Source of the DNA: Afipia sp. Root123D2
GTDB lineage: Bacteria > Pseudomonadota > Alphaproteobacteria > Rhizobiales > Xanthobacteraceae
DNA length: 64,000 nucleotides
Assembly: GCF_001425835.1 (NCBI RefSeq)
Contig: NZ_LMDP01000002.1
Coordinates: 652,828-716,827 of the forward strand
Direction: 5' to 3'
Shown here piece by piece: positions 1-10,669 of the stretch; within the stretch, counting starts at the first letter, position 1, and every line of letters begins with the position of its first letter. The translations under genes and the position numbers were made by a program. The notes below the pieces were generated by a model. The model made no database searches. It was not told the origin of the DNA and saw only the letters and a program-made list of their open reading frames with translations.

Positions 1-344
1 TGCTCAGCGGCCTGAGCAGCGTTAATGAGGGCAGCATCCAGAACGGCCTTATCCTCAACCTCACCCGCGGTCTCATTTGCTTCATTGATGATTCCATCTA
101 TAGCCGGGCAATCAACAGCCTTAACAGTTGCACCGTGAAGCTTGAACACCTGCTCAAGGCGCGAGACATGAGTTTTTGTCTGGTCGAGATGGTCGAGAAA
201 TCCTTGTTTGAGTTCGGGATTGGTCGCCCTGTCGGCCATTGTTGGCAACGCCTTCACGAGTTGCTTCTCAGCGTAATAGATGTCCTGCAGCTGATGCACG
301 AACAGGTCGTCCATTGTCTTGATGTCCTTAGTAAACAAACCCAT
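1..344 (-). CDS. DUF892 / YciF-type ferritin-like protein, C-terminus cut off by window edge
   Basis: About 114 codons are visible, reading leftwards from an ATG at 342-344. The N-terminus MGLFTKDIKTMDDLFVHQLQ followed by DIYYAEKQLVKALP is the standard opening of the DUF892 (YciE/YciF) ferritin-like four-helix family, in which acidic and histidine residues could bind metal. Members are usually about 165 residues, so roughly one third is missing beyond base 1. A GGAG box lies 7 nt before the start. The family is associated with osmotic and oxidative stress, but the biochemical role is poorly defined. The assignment rests on the conserved N-terminal pattern. Confidence 0.85.
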   Translation of the reverse strand, partial: MGLFTKDIKTMDDLFVHQLQDIYYAEKQLVKALPTMADRATNPELKQGFLDHLDQTKTHVSRLEQVFKLHGATVKAVDCPAIDGIINEANETAGEVEDKAVLDAALINAAQAAE

Positions 345-564
345 GACACGTCTCCGAGTTTAAGGGGAAGATGACGATTGAACTGCGAATGACGCTTGAC
401 GTTCCACCAACCAAATAAATCTCGGACGTGATTCCGTCAGGCGAAGAAGACGCCCGCGCGCTGATCCATATTGGAACGCTATGTCACGGCCATTGGTTAC
501 AGCGGCGGGTAAGAGACGCCATCGTGATGCAAATAAATTAGGAGCCGGAATACAACGGCTTCAA

Positions 565-594
565 GAAAAAGGCCCCTTTCGGGGCCCTTTTTTA
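565..594 (-). terminator. Intrinsic terminator after the PRC-barrel gene
   Basis: On the minus strand GGCCCC-GAAA-GGGGCC forms a GC-rich stem with a GNRA-type tetraloop, preceded by an A run and followed by TTTTT. It begins at the stop codon of the PRC-barrel gene. The A run on the other side could make it work in both directions. Confidence 0.88.
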
Positions 595-1014
595 GTACTT
601 GAACTCTGGCATGGACTTCAGCTGATCCTTCGTTGCATTCAGGACAGCGCGGTCCGGATACCATTCCCGGGTGCTGGTGGATGTTGTTCCAGTCGTAGTC
701 TTTCCGGCCTCATTCGAGAACTTCAACTTGTCCATCGGCACGATAACTAGGTGTTCTCCCATGCCGAGAAATCCTCCGACGCTGACAACTGCACCTTCGA
801 CGCGACCAGCAGAATCGACGATCAGCTCACTGATATCTCCAATCTTGTCGTTATTCTCATTGTAGACGTTGACACCAATAACCTTCGAGGCGCGCCATTT
901 GCCAGCGGCCTTGATTGGGGCCGCCGCAGCGGACGGCGTGTTTGCAGGAACTTGGGCCATAGCCATTGGAGCGGCAAGAGAGGCAGCCACGGTCATTACA
1001 GTGAAAAGGCGCAT
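592..1014 (-). CDS. Secreted PRC-barrel domain protein
   Basis: The 140-residue product starts with a clear Sec signal peptide (MRLFTVMTVAASLAAPMAMA, cleavage likely after residue 20) and a short Ala/Pro-rich linker. Residues about 40-120 form a PRC-barrel (motifs ASKVIGVNVYNENNDKIGDI and VEGAVVSVGGFLGMGEHLVI). Exported single PRC-barrel proteins of this kind are very common in Bradyrhizobium relatives, usually without a known function; a periplasmic role in stress or surface chemistry is only a guess. The gene is followed directly by a strong terminator, so it is probably monocistronic. Confidence 0.88.
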   Translation of the reverse strand: MRLFTVMTVAASLAAPMAMAQVPANTPSAAAAPIKAAGKWRASKVIGVNVYNENNDKIGDISELIVDSAGRVEGAVVSVGGFLGMGEHLVIVPMDKLKFSNEAGKTTTGTTSTSTREWYPDRAVLNATKDQLKSMPEFKY

Positions 1015-1285
1015 GAGGATCTCCGGTTGGAATGAAACCTGACAACCAGATGATTGGTCTATTGTTCCGCGCCTTGAATATTCTCGCGAACGTCAATGAT
1101 GTACACTTTACCATTCAATGCTGATGAGATTCTGGATAGTCGCTCAAGTGTAAGACGAGCGAGAACACTTCAGTTGCTAAGTCCCGGTCGTTTCGATTTT
1201 TACCAGGCAGGTCGCGCCGAATGGAACAAAGATATCTTACTGAGCTTGTCTCCGGCTTATCCGAGTAGTCCATTTGGGAAGTCAT

Positions 1286-1744
1286 ATGAAAAGGCATCAC
1301 AGCACAACTCAAGACAAGGGTCGGCTCGCAACCCTGTTTGGTGAGGTGGCGAACTGGACTTCTCAAGAAGCCGGACGGGCATCCACCTTCATGATGGCTG
1401 CGGCGGTGGTGATCGTCTGGGCAATCTCAGGGCCAATTTTCCACTATTCTGATACGTGGCGGCTCGTGATCAATACAGGCACCACCATCGTCACCTTCTT
1501 GATGGTGTTCTTGATTCAAAACTCTCAGAATCGCGACAGCGCCGCGATCCAGGTTAAGTTGGATGAGCTGATACGTGTCAGTTCGGTGCAAAATTCATTC
1601 GTAGGTATCGAACACCTTACCGATGAAGAGCTGGCCGACATTCGAACCCGGTGTGAGATGCGCGCTAAGGCTGAAGAAGCGGGTGCCCGCTCGGTTAAAA
1701 GGGCGACAAAAAAAGCTGAGCTAGCTGGTGAGCAAGCTATCTAG
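1286..1744 (+). CDS. Low-affinity iron permease family membrane protein
   Basis: The product is 152 residues from the ATG at 1286. A TTG four codons upstream (1274) is also possible, but GGGAAG at 1276-1281 suits the ATG. The first half has two hydrophobic segments (about residues 35-55 and 63-85). These are followed by the family signature INTGTTIVTFLMVFLIQNSQ, then NRDSAAIQVKLDELIR, as in the low-affinity Fe(II)/cation permease-like family (PF04120). The C-terminus is charged and Lys/Ala-rich, probably cytoplasmic. Bacterial members are much shorter than yeast Fet4, and iron transport by them is not well established. No iron regulator gene or Fur-type box was recognised beside it. Confidence 0.82.
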   Translation: MKRHHSTTQDKGRLATLFGEVANWTSQEAGRASTFMMAAAVVIVWAISGPIFHYSDTWRLVINTGTTIVTFLMVFLIQNSQNRDSAAIQVKLDELIRVSSVQNSFVGIEHLTDEELADIRTRCEMRAKAEEAGARSVKRATKKAELAGEQAI

Positions 1745-1960
1745 TCCATTGGAGACCAATACCTTGGCGCAAAGGCAGATGATCTAACGAACAAAGGCGC
1801 CCCAGATCGCAGCTGGATCAACATGAGCGAAGATGAGGTTGGAAGTTCCGTCACGTCGGCACGCGATTAATTTGGAAGTAAGCCGTTTCTATCCGCGCTT
1901 GATCGCGAACTATTAAGCTAAAGCACATGAACTTATCTCACTCTTCCCCTCTGGTGATAT

Positions 1961-3197
1961 TTGCCGAACAAGCTGGATTTCGAAACAACCGAGCATGACG
2001 ATCTTCGCGGGGGCTCCGCGCCATGGAATTTCCAAGCAACTCAGCCTGCCTGGATGCGTCTTGATCGCGATCTTTCGTGTGACATCGTTATTGTAGGGGC
2101 AGGCATCACCGGTGCGATTGTCGCCGAGCGACTAACACGAATGAATCTCAACGTCTGTGTGGTGGACAGACAAAAACCTTCAATGGGAAGCACCGCCGCA
2201 AGCACGGCGATGTTGCAATGGGAGCTCGACAAGTCCCTGACCGATCTCACTGACCTTTACGGCTTTGAGCGCGCCGCTTCCATCTTTCATCGCAGTCTTG
2301 CGGCAGCAAATGGACTACAGGCACAGATCCGTGGCCTCGGCATCTCGTGTCAATTCCGTCCACGATCGAGCTTGTATCTTGCCGCGAACGAAATATCCGC
2401 CTCCGATCTGTTGGCTGAACATCGTATCCGCGAACGAGCAGGGTTGCCGGGAGTCTATCTTGATCATCGCACCTTAATGTCTGAATTCGGCATCGCCCGA
2501 GAAGCCGCCATTCTCTCGCCAGGCTCATCCGAGGCTGATCCCGTGATGCTAAACCGGGGCTTTCTCGATAGAGCCGTGGAGCGCGGAGCCCGCATCTTCG
2601 AGGGCACCGTTTCACTACGAAACCGGTAAGGAAGCGATCGCTGAAATGGAGAACGGCAAAATCGTCGCAGGCAAACATCTTGTGCTCGCGACCGGCTATG
2701 TCATGCCTGATTTTGTCCCTTCCGACCTGCACGAGGTAGCGTCGACTTGGGCAATAGCAACCGGCCCGCAACCGGATCGGCTTTGGCGCGATGGTGTTTT
2801 AATCTGGGAAGCCTCGGAACAGTATTCCTATCTTCGCACCACATGGGACGGCCGCATCATTATTGGCGGTGAAGACGACACCACAAACACCGCACCGGAA
2901 AAACGAGACGGCCTGATTCCTGAAAAAGCTGCCCACCTACTCGCTAAACTGAATGCATTATGGCCCCGGACTAATCCATCAGCACACTACGCCTGGGCCG
3001 GAGCATTCGGCAGATCCGTTGACGGCTTACCCTTGATCGGGACGGTTCCGGGCCGGCGAAGAACCCATGCAGCCTATGGATATGGCGGGAACGGCATCAC
3101 ATTCAGCTATATGGCTTCCCACATTCTAGCAGACATCACCAACGGTCGCCGGCGCGAGTGGTTCGACGATGTCGCACTTGATCGCTCAGGCCTTTAA
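1961..3197 (+). pseudogene. FAD-dependent oxidoreductase (DadA/glycine-oxidase-like), frameshifted
   Basis: Two adjacent reading frames together make one FAD-dependent amine/amino-acid oxidoreductase. The first piece (1961-2629, TTG start) carries the dinucleotide-binding motif IVIVGAGITGAIVAERL. The second (about 2607-3197) carries VLATGY and the C-terminal FAD-contact region SVDGLPLIGTVPG plus YGYGGNGITFSYMASH. The frame changes near 2600-2625, where the translation passes from RIFEG to HYETGKEAIAEMENGK. A few residues normally found between these parts also seem to be missing, so a small deletion is more likely than a single-base read error. If the break is real, neither half would be active. 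The preceding 215 bases hold no supported gene. Confidence 0.72.
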
Positions 3198-3310
3198 GCT
3201 GAACGGTGCATAAGATGCGCTGCCAATGGCCATTTGGAGTACAATGTTTCCTTTCGAACGGTGGAACAGTCTTCGAAGTGCCAACTGCGGACCATCGGCA
3301 TCATAAAGTG

Positions 3311-5242
3311 TTACTCTACACGGTCCTTCAGGACATCGCGCAGTCGCTTATTGTCGACGGAAGATTGCAGTTCCTCGATGTTGTAAGGAAGGCGCCGCCG
3401 CCAGTTGGGATGTTGATTGATGGTGCCGGGAATATTCGGCTGATCGAGAACACTCAGAAGATCCTCGATCGACACCGCCAGCAGACGGGAACCGGCACAC
3501 GACAGGCAATCCAGCACCGGATAAATCGTCTGGTCGCTCATCGCCATCTCGCCGAGGGTGTGACGCAGCATCCCGACAGCCAACGCCCTCACCTCGGTCG
3601 TTTCGCCGGGATCGAGTCCGAGGCCCAATTTCAGCTCGATGTCATGCGCATTCATCCACCCCAGATAGGTCGGCAGATCGTGCGTGTTGAACGTCACCAG
3701 CGAATTCCGCGGATAGCTGTCGAGCGGATGAAACCCCGCCTCGTCTCGCTCGAACATCATGACGCGATATGACCAGATCGCCCGCTTCGCGAGCTTTTCG
3801 CGAAAGCCGGCCGGCACGGTGCCAAGATCTTCGCCGATGACAATACAGCGGTTCGCTTCGCTCTCGATCGCCGTCACCGCAAGCAATTCCTCCAGCGGCA
3901 TCCGCACATAGACGCCGCGGTCCGCCGGATACCCGGCCGGAACGAGATAAAGCCGGTTGAGGCCGAGCACATGATCGAGCCGGATCGCGCCGGCATATTG
4001 CATCGACGCGCGCAGCATGTCGCGGAATGGCGCGAACATGGTGAGTTCGAGACCCGCCGAGTTGAACCCCGCCAGCCCCCAGTTCTGGCCGGCGGTGTTA
4101 AGCAGATCGGGCGGCGCTCCGACCGACAGATGGCGCGAAATCGCGTGCGGCTCATTCCATGCATCGAAACCGTCCGCTTTGACGCCGACCGCGATATCCA
4201 GATAAAGCCCGATCGGCAGTTTCAGGCTGTCGGCAAGCGCAGCGCAGCGGGTAAGTTGCTCGTGGGCGCACCATTGCATGAATTCGTAATATTCGATTTC
4301 GGCAGCATCCTCGCCCTGTCGCAGCGCTGCCAGCGCCACATCGTCCGGATGATTCCAGCCATCAGGCCATTCCCACCATGGCCCCTGATATTTTCGGCGC
4401 AAAACTTCAAAACTCGCAAACCGCGCAATCAGCGGTCGCCGCTCTCGGAAATCGTCGAAGCGCGCCTTCTCTTCGGCCGGGCCGCGTAAGCTGAAGGCCT
4501 GATAGGCCGCGCGCAAGGCCGTCATCTTGAGTCCGGCCACCGCGGCATAATCGATCAGTTCTGATTTCCGCGCCGCGGCGATCGCGCCTTCGTTGTCCGC
4601 GTAGAAACCCTCGAAAAAACCCGGCGCTTTCGTCACGTCAATATAAAGCGGATTGAGAAACAGCCGGCTGTTCGGCGAGTACGGGCTGCAATCGTCCGGA
4701 CGGTCGTCGCACAGCACATGCAGGGGATTGAGCCCGATGCCGGCGGCGCCGGTATGCTTCGCCCATTCGATCAGCGTCGCGAGATCGCTGAAATCGCCAA
4801 TACCCCAGTTTCGTTCGGACCTGACAGAATAGAGCTGCACGGCAAGCAGCCACACCCGGTCGAAATCGCCCGCGAACGCCTGTGCCGGCGCCGAAATCAG
4901 CGTGGTATTGCTCGCCTCCCCATCGCCGATCTCCAACCGGAACACGCCTGCCGGCGCGGGAGGAAGCTTGATGTGATCCTGCTGAAACACACCTGATCCG
5001 ATCGCGATTCCGTGCGCGTCGATGATGGTCCATTCTTTTCCGGCAAGATCATTCCGGGAGAGCGAGACGCCATGCCCAGCATCCGCGATGATCGGCGGGA
5101 GCCGCAATGCCGTTGCCGGAGGTTGTGGCAGAGCTTGAAAAACAGCTCGAAGCAGCTCTTCGTCCGCAGTGTGTTGCTGTCCATGTCCATCGACAAGGCT
5201 CGTCTCTACACCACGCGATTTCGCCTGTTCAAACAAATCCAT
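3311..5242 (-). CDS. malQ: 4-alpha-glucanotransferase (amylomaltase, GH77)
   Basis: Disproportionates linear maltodextrins by moving alpha-1,4-glucan segments, in the cytoplasm. GH77 landmarks are all present: SPYSPNSRLFLNPLYIDV in the substrate-binding part, the nucleophile Asp in AIRLDHVLGLNR (about residue 422), the acid/base Glu in IGEDLGTVP (about 469) and the stabilising Asp in FNTHDLPT (about 517). I start at MDLFEQAKSRGVET (5242, 643 residues) because the family begins this way. An in-frame ATG at 5296 would add 18 residues with rare codons (TTA, TGT) and no conserved pattern. The gene diverges from glgE across about 160 bp. Released maltodextrins and glucose link to the adjacent glucan genes. 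Confidence 0.95.
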   Translation of the reverse strand: MDLFEQAKSRGVETSLVDGHGQQHTADEELLRAVFQALPQPPATALRLPPIIADAGHGVSLSRNDLAGKEWTIIDAHGIAIGSGVFQQDHIKLPPAPAGVFRLEIGDGEASNTTLISAPAQAFAGDFDRVWLLAVQLYSVRSERNWGIGDFSDLATLIEWAKHTGAAGIGLNPLHVLCDDRPDDCSPYSPNSRLFLNPLYIDVTKAPGFFEGFYADNEGAIAAARKSELIDYAAVAGLKMTALRAAYQAFSLRGPAEEKARFDDFRERRPLIARFASFEVLRRKYQGPWWEWPDGWNHPDDVALAALRQGEDAAEIEYYEFMQWCAHEQLTRCAALADSLKLPIGLYLDIAVGVKADGFDAWNEPHAISRHLSVGAPPDLLNTAGQNWGLAGFNSAGLELTMFAPFRDMLRASMQYAGAIRLDHVLGLNRLYLVPAGYPADRGVYVRMPLEELLAVTAIESEANRCIVIGEDLGTVPAGFREKLAKRAIWSYRVMMFERDEAGFHPLDSYPRNSLVTFNTHDLPTYLGWMNAHDIELKLGLGLDPGETTEVRALAVGMLRHTLGEMAMSDQTIYPVLDCLSCAGSRLLAVSIEDLLSVLDQPNIPGTINQHPNWRRRLPYNIEELQSSVDNKRLRDVLKDRVE

Positions 5243-5402
5243 CGGGGTCCAATCGCAATCGGCACATAACTCAAGTTCAACCAGCAATTCCGGCATCCCG
5301 TGTTTGTTCCTTCTGGAACCATCCCTCTAACCGGCGGTTGGCTAAGGGACAGCAATCCTAATCGGAGTGCCATCGCGGTCCATCCCAGCCTTGGGGAGAT
5401 GA

Positions 5403-7370
5403 ATGTCGGTTTTGCCGTTCTTGAAAGCTTCGTCGCAACAAGATGGGTGGGGCGCCGTCGGCGGCACTTTCCATATTGAAAATATTTTTCCTCTGGTCGA
5501 CGGCGGTCGCTTCCCGGTGAAGCGGATCGCCGGCGAAGCTATCGAGGTGTGGGCCGATATTTTCCGTGACGGGCACGATATTGTCCGGGCGGATTTGCTG
5601 TGGCGCAAGGAAAGCGACAAACAATGGGCGCGCGCCGCCATGATCCATTACAGCAACGACCGCTGGACGGGATCGTTTCAACCGGCCTCCCCGGGACAGT
5701 ATGTCTACGCCATCGAAGCCTGGACGGACGAGTTCGCGTCATGGCGCCACGGAACAGAGCTGAAACAATCGGCCGGACAGGACATTTCGCTCGACGCGCT
5801 TGAAGGCGCAGCGATCGTCACCCGCGCGCAGCCGATGGAGCGCGATGTCGCTTCGATCCTGACGGCAGCGTGCGAGGCATTCCTGCAAACCGGGGATATT
5901 GCTCCGCTGCTCACCGACGAGATGGAAAAAGCGATGGCGCGCAGTCAGGCGCATCCGGATGCAACGCGATCGGCATCCTTTCCACTGACCATCGATCGAG
6001 CTAGGGCCCGGGCGGGCGCATGGTATGAAATGGTCCCGCGCAGCCAGGGCACCGTTCCAGGACAGCACGGCACGTTCCGGGATTGTATCGCGCGTTTACC
6101 CGACATAGCGGCGATGGGCTTCGACGTTCTTTATTTCACGCCGATCCATCCGATTGGGCAGACAAATCGAAAGGGTCGCAACAATGCACTGACCGCCGCG
6201 CTTGGCGATCCGGGAAGTCCCTATGCGATCGGCTCCCGCGAGGGCGGACATGACAGCATCCATCCCGAACTCGGAACCTTCGACGATTTCCGCGAACTGA
6301 TGGTGGCTTGCGAGGCCGTCGGCCTCGAAATCGCGCTTGATATCGCCGTTCAATGTTCGCCGGATCATCCGTGGCTGACCCAGCATCCCAACTGGTTCAA
6401 GCGGCGTCCGGACGGCAGCATGCGGTACGCCGAAAACCCGCCGAAGAAATATGAAGACATCCACAATCCGGATTTCGGCTCCGAGGACGCACGTGGGCTG
6501 TGGAACGCGTTGCGCGACGTCATCGCGTTCTGGGTGGACCAGGGCGTGCGAATCTTTCGGGTCGACAATCCGCACACCAAACCGTTCCCGTTCTGGGAAT
6601 GGCTGATCCGGGACATCCAGTCGCGCCACCCTGACGTCATTTTCCTCGCCGAAGCCTTCACCCGACCGAAGCTGATGAAGGGACTCGCCAAGCTGGGCTT
6701 CACCCAGTCCTACACCTATTTCACCTGGCGGACGCACAAGGCGGAGATCGAGGAATATCTCAGCGAAATCACCGGCTATCCCGAACGCGAATATTTCCGG
6801 CCGAACTTCTTCGTCAATACGCCAGACATCCTGCCGTTTCATCTGCAGAGCGGCGAGAGCTGGATGTTCAAATCCCGCTTCGCTCTGGCGGCGACGCTCT
6901 CGGGCACATACGGGATCTATAACGGATTCGAACTACTGGAGCACGATCCGATCCCCGGCAAGGAAGAATATCTGAACTCCGAGAAATACGAGATCAGGGT
7001 CCGCGACTGGGATAAGCCCGGGCACATCAAGCCCTATATCCGGCTAGTCAACATTGCGCGGCGGGCCAATCCCGCACTTCTGCAGACAAGTCAGTTGCAG
7101 TTCGTCCCGATCAGCGATCCCAATGTTATCGGCTTCACCAAGACGTCCCCGGACCGCACCAACACCGTCGCAGTCGCCATTGCGCTTTCGCGCGAGCCGC
7201 ATGAATTCTGGCTGCCGCTCGATGGCGCCGATGTCGGGCCGGAGCGGAAACGGGTCGAGGCGCTTGAAAATCTTCTTACCGGAGAGCGGGTCGCAGTCGA
7301 GTGGGGAGGCGTCCATCTGCGGATTGACCCGGCGCGCGATCCCGCCCTGCTGTTTCGTTGTCTGGCATAG
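5403..7370 (+). CDS. glgE: Alpha-1,4-glucan:maltose-1-phosphate maltosyltransferase
   Basis: GlgE extends alpha-1,4-glucan using maltose-1-phosphate. The 655-residue protein has an N-terminal beta-sandwich domain (residues about 20-125), a helical insert and a GH13_3 catalytic barrel. The nucleophile Asp is in FRVDNPHTKPFPFWEWL (about residue 388) and the acid/base Glu in VIFLAEAFTRPKLM (about 417); both segments are diagnostic of GlgE rather than amylases. Size fits the family (about 660-700). GGGGAG lies 4 nt before the ATG. It opens the plus-strand operon, and its donor maltose-1-phosphate would be made by the maltokinase part of the next gene, a classic GlgE-pathway arrangement. Confidence 0.96.
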   Translation: MSVLPFLKASSQQDGWGAVGGTFHIENIFPLVDGGRFPVKRIAGEAIEVWADIFRDGHDIVRADLLWRKESDKQWARAAMIHYSNDRWTGSFQPASPGQYVYAIEAWTDEFASWRHGTELKQSAGQDISLDALEGAAIVTRAQPMERDVASILTAACEAFLQTGDIAPLLTDEMEKAMARSQAHPDATRSASFPLTIDRARARAGAWYEMVPRSQGTVPGQHGTFRDCIARLPDIAAMGFDVLYFTPIHPIGQTNRKGRNNALTAALGDPGSPYAIGSREGGHDSIHPELGTFDDFRELMVACEAVGLEIALDIAVQCSPDHPWLTQHPNWFKRRPDGSMRYAENPPKKYEDIHNPDFGSEDARGLWNALRDVIAFWVDQGVRIFRVDNPHTKPFPFWEWLIRDIQSRHPDVIFLAEAFTRPKLMKGLAKLGFTQSYTYFTWRTHKAEIEEYLSEITGYPEREYFRPNFFVNTPDILPFHLQSGESWMFKSRFALAATLSGTYGIYNGFELLEHDPIPGKEEYLNSEKYEIRVRDWDKPGHIKPYIRLVNIARRANPALLQTSQLQFVPISDPNVIGFTKTSPDRTNTVAVAIALSREPHEFWLPLDGADVGPERKRVEALENLLTGERVAVEWGGVHLRIDPARDPALLFRCLA

Positions 7371-7378
7371 GTGCATCG

Positions 7379-10300
7379 ATGAATGTGATGGCACCGATCA
7401 AGGAAACGGCTTCCACCGAGAGTGATGGGCTCTGGTACAAAGACGCCGTCATCTATCAGCTGCACGTCAAGGCATTTTCCGACAGCAACAATGATGGCAT
7501 CGGTGATTTTGCCGGCCTGACGGAAAAGCTCGATTATTTGCAGGAACTCGGCGTCACGGTGCTGTGGCTGCTGCCGTTCTATCCGTCGCCGGGCCGTGAC
7601 GACGGCTACGACATCGGCGACTACGGTGCGATCAATCCCGATTTCGGCACGATGAAGGAATTCCGCCGCTTCATCGCAGAAGCCAAGCGCCGCGGCCTGC
7701 GTGTCATCACCGAGCTCGTCATCAACCACACCTCCGACCAGCACAAATGGTTCATGCGCGCACGGCGCAGCCCAGCGGGATCCAGCGCGCGCAACTGGTA
7801 TGTCTGGAGCGACAACGATCAGAAATATCAGGGCACGCGGATCATCTTCACCGATACGGAGAAATCGAACTGGACATGGGATCCGGAAGCCGGCGCGTTC
7901 TACTGGCACCGCTTCTTCGCCCACCAACCGGATTTGAACTTCGACAACCCGCGCGTGGTCAGCGCCGTGGTCCAGGTAATGAAGCGATGGATCGATGCCG
8001 GCGTCGACGGATTCCGTCTCGACGCGATTCCCTATCTTTGCGAGCGCGAAGGCACTAACAACGAGAACCTTCCCGAGACGCACAAGATCATCAGGCATCT
8101 GCGCGCCGAGCTGGATGCCTATGCCAGCGGCAAAGTGTTGCTGGCGGAAGCGAACCAGTGGCCCGAGGACGTGCAGGAATATTTCGGCCAGGGCGACGAA
8201 TGCCACATGGCCTATCACTTCCCCCTGATGCCCCGGTTCTACATGGCGATCGCGCAGGAAGATCGTTTCCCGGTTACCGACATCCTGCGGCAGACGCCCG
8301 ACATTCCGGCGAACTGCCAGTGGGCGCTGTTCCTGCGCAACCACGACGAGTTGACACTCGAAATGGTGACCGACGTCGAGCGCGACTATTTATGGTCGAC
8401 CTACGCCAACGATCTGCGCGCGCGCATCAATGTCGGAATCCGGCGTCGCCTGGCGCCGCTGATGGACAATGACCGGCGAAAAATCGAACTGATGAATTCA
8501 CTGCTGCTGTCGTTCCCGGGTACGCCGATCATCTACTACGGCGATGAGATCGGCATGGGCGACAATATCTATCTCGGCGACAGGAACGGCGTCCGCACCC
8601 CGATGCAATGGACGCCGGACCGCAACGGCGGCTTCTCCCGTGCCGATCCGGCACGGCTGTATGCGCCGCCGATCATGGATGCTGTCTACGGATATGAGTC
8701 GGTGAACGTCGAGGCGCAGTCGCGCAGCCTTGCATCGCTTCTGAGCTGGACCAAGCGGCTGATCTCGGTGCGCAAGACCAGCCTCGCTTTCGGCCGCGGC
8801 AGCATCACATTCATTCGCCCGTCGAACCGATCGGTGCTGGCGTATGTGCGCCAATACAACGACGAGACCGTGCTTTGCGTCGCCAACCTGTCGCGGTCCG
8901 CGCAGGCGACCGAGCTGGATCTGGCGCAATGGAAGGATCACGTCCCGCAGGAGATGCTGGGGCGGACCAGCTTCCCCGCGATCGGCGAACTCCCTTATCT
9001 GATCACGCTGGCGCCATACGGCTTCTACTGGTTCCGGCTTCACGAGAAAGCCGTTCATCCCGCGGATCAAGTTCCCCTGGTTCCGGAATTTGAAACGCTG
9101 GTGGTCCCGCAAGGGGCGACATGGATGAGCCTGGCGCGCACCCGAGCGATCTTCGAACGCGATGTGCTACCCGCCCATCTGGCGCGGAGCCGATGGTTTC
9201 CGCAGCACACGCCGAAAGCAATATCGGTCAAGGTCGCGGCGGCCGTCCCGTTTTCGGAAGAAGGATCGTCGCGGGCCTGGCTCGCTTTGCTGGAGGCTCA
9301 GCAGGATGACAGGATCGTCCGCTATGCCATGCCGGTCAGGATCGACTGGGTGCGGTTCGATCGCGAACGATACAACCCGAAGGCGCTGGCGGCTGTGCGG
9401 CAAAGCGCGCGCGAAGGCACCTTGTTCGACGTTACCTCCGACAAGGCGCTGATCGCCCTGATGCTCGACAACATCCGTCGCTCGCGAACCATTGAGGAGC
9501 AGGGCAAGACTCTCGAGTTCCGCTGCAGCCGCGCGCTCAGTGAGATGCCGGAAAATCCGGTCGAGATCGTGAAGGCGGTTGAGACCGAACAATCAAACAG
9601 CACCGCACTGGTCGACGAGAGCTACGTCGTGAAGCTGTACCGCAAGCTCGAACCCGGCATCAACCCGGAGGTCGAGATGGGACGGTTTCTGACCGAGACC
9701 GCGGGCTTCGCCCATACACCGGCATTTCTCGGCAGCATCGAGCTGGTCGAGGATGAGGGACGCAGCGCGGTCGCGATCGTTCACCGCTTCGTTTCCAACC
9801 AGGGCGACGCCTGGACCGTTTCAGGCAACTATCTCGATCGCTATGTGGAGAACCGCCGTCTTCTCAGCGGCAACGAGGCCACAGCGGAAAGCGAGGAACT
9901 CGACGCTTATCTTCGCTACATGATCCAGACCGGAAAACGTGTCGCAGAGATGCAGCTTGCGCTGGCGTCCAGCGACGACATCGACGATTTTCGTCCCGAA
10001 AAAACTACCGCCGACGATATCCGGGTCTGGATCGCGAACATCGTCGATCGCGCCGATCGAGTGTTCAACAGGCTGCAGCAGCACAGCCGGACTGCGCGGG
10101 AGGCCGATCAGGCGCTGATAGCGAAGCTGCTGCAACATCGCGATGCGATCAGGCCGCTCTTGGAGTCGCTGCTGTTGAACGATATCTCCGGCTACAACAT
10201 CCGCCATCACGGCGACCTGCATCTCGGCCAGTTGCTGATCGCCAAAGATGACATTTTCATCATCGACTTCGAAGGCGAACCGCGCCGCAGTCTCGCCGAG

Positions 10301-10669
10301 CGCCGGCAGAAGGCGCCGGCGGCGCGCGACATCGCCGGCCTGCTCCGCTCGATCGATTATTCGACCAGTGCCGCGGCCGAACGTGCCCGGGAGGTTTCGC
10401 CGGACGAGACCGGCCAACTGACGCCCTACCTCGAAACCTGGGGCAACAGCGCGGTGACCGCCCTGCTCGCGTCGTACGACGAGGCGATGGCCGGCTCCCG
10501 CTTTTGGCCCGAGGATCCCAAGGCGCGCGAGCGGATTCTTCATTTCTTCCTGCTCGAGAAAGTCTTCTACGAGATCGAATACGAACTCGCGCACCGGCCC
10601 GACTGGCTGCGGGTCCCCTTGAGCGGCGCGTTGCGCGTTCTCTCGTCTCACGATGAGGAAGTCGAATGA
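7379..10669 (+). CDS. treS: Trehalose synthase fused to maltokinase (TreS-Pep2)
   Basis: A 1096-residue bifunctional enzyme. Residues about 15-560 are a GH13 trehalose synthase (maltose/trehalose isomerase) with [17 protein letters not shown], the nucleophile Asp in [17 protein letters not shown] (about 213), Glu in [12 protein letters not shown] (about 254) and [12 protein letters not shown] (about 320). Residues about 600-1096 are maltokinase, with kinase-like catalytic [16 protein letters not shown] (about 945) and the metal-binding IIDFEGEP (about 962). Fusion lets trehalose be isomerised to maltose and phosphorylated to maltose-1-phosphate for GlgE. I use the ATG at 7379, 8 nt after the glgE stop; a TTG at 7358 inside glgE is less likely. 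The stop overlaps the glgB start. Confidence 0.95.
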   Translation: MNVMAPIKETASTESDGLWYKDAVIYQLHVKAFSDSNNDGIGDFAGLTEKLDYLQELGVTVLWLLPFYPSPGRDDGYDIGDYGAINPDFGTMKEFRRFIAEAKRRGLRVITELVINHTSDQHKWFMRARRSPAGSSARNWYVWSDNDQKYQGTRIIFTDTEKSNWTWDPEAGAFYWHRFFAHQPDLNFDNPRVVSAVVQVMKRWIDAGVDGFRLDAIPYLCEREGTNNENLPETHKIIRHLRAELDAYASGKVLLAEANQWPEDVQEYFGQGDECHMAYHFPLMPRFYMAIAQEDRFPVTDILRQTPDIPANCQWALFLRNHDELTLEMVTDVERDYLWSTYANDLRARINVGIRRRLAPLMDNDRRKIELMNSLLLSFPGTPIIYYGDEIGMGDNIYLGDRNGVRTPMQWTPDRNGGFSRADPARLYAPPIMDAVYGYESVNVEAQSRSLASLLSWTKRLISVRKTSLAFGRGSITFIRPSNRSVLAYVRQYNDETVLCVANLSRSAQATELDLAQWKDHVPQEMLGRTSFPAIGELPYLITLAPYGFYWFRLHEKAVHPADQVPLVPEFETLVVPQGATWMSLARTRAIFERDVLPAHLARSRWFPQHTPKAISVKVAAAVPFSEEGSSRAWLALLEAQQDDRIVRYAMPVRIDWVRFDRERYNPKALAAVRQSAREGTLFDVTSDKALIALMLDNIRRSRTIEEQGKTLEFRCSRALSEMPENPVEIVKAVETEQSNSTALVDESYVVKLYRKLEPGINPEVEMGRFLTETAGFAHTPAFLGSIELVEDEGRSAVAIVHRFVSNQGDAWTVSGNYLDRYVENRRLLSGNEATAESEELDAYLRYMIQTGKRVAEMQLALASSDDIDDFRPEKTTADDIRVWIANIVDRADRVFNRLQQHSRTAREADQALIAKLLQHRDAIRPLLESLLLNDISGYNIRHHGDLHLGQLLIAKDDIFIIDFEGEPRRSLAERRQKAPAARDIAGLLRSIDYSTSAAAERAREVSPDETGQLTPYLETWGNSAVTALLASYDEAMAGSRFWPEDPKARERILHFFLLEKVFYEIEYELAHRPDWLRVPLSGALRVLSSHDEEVE

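Noticed and set aside
1822-1869. 15-codon ORF after the iron permease-like gene
   Set aside because: Too short and lacking any supporting context.
7091-8344. 417-codon minus-strand ORF opposite glgE/treS
   Set aside because: Shadow frame of strongly conserved glucan genes; no start context and no motif.
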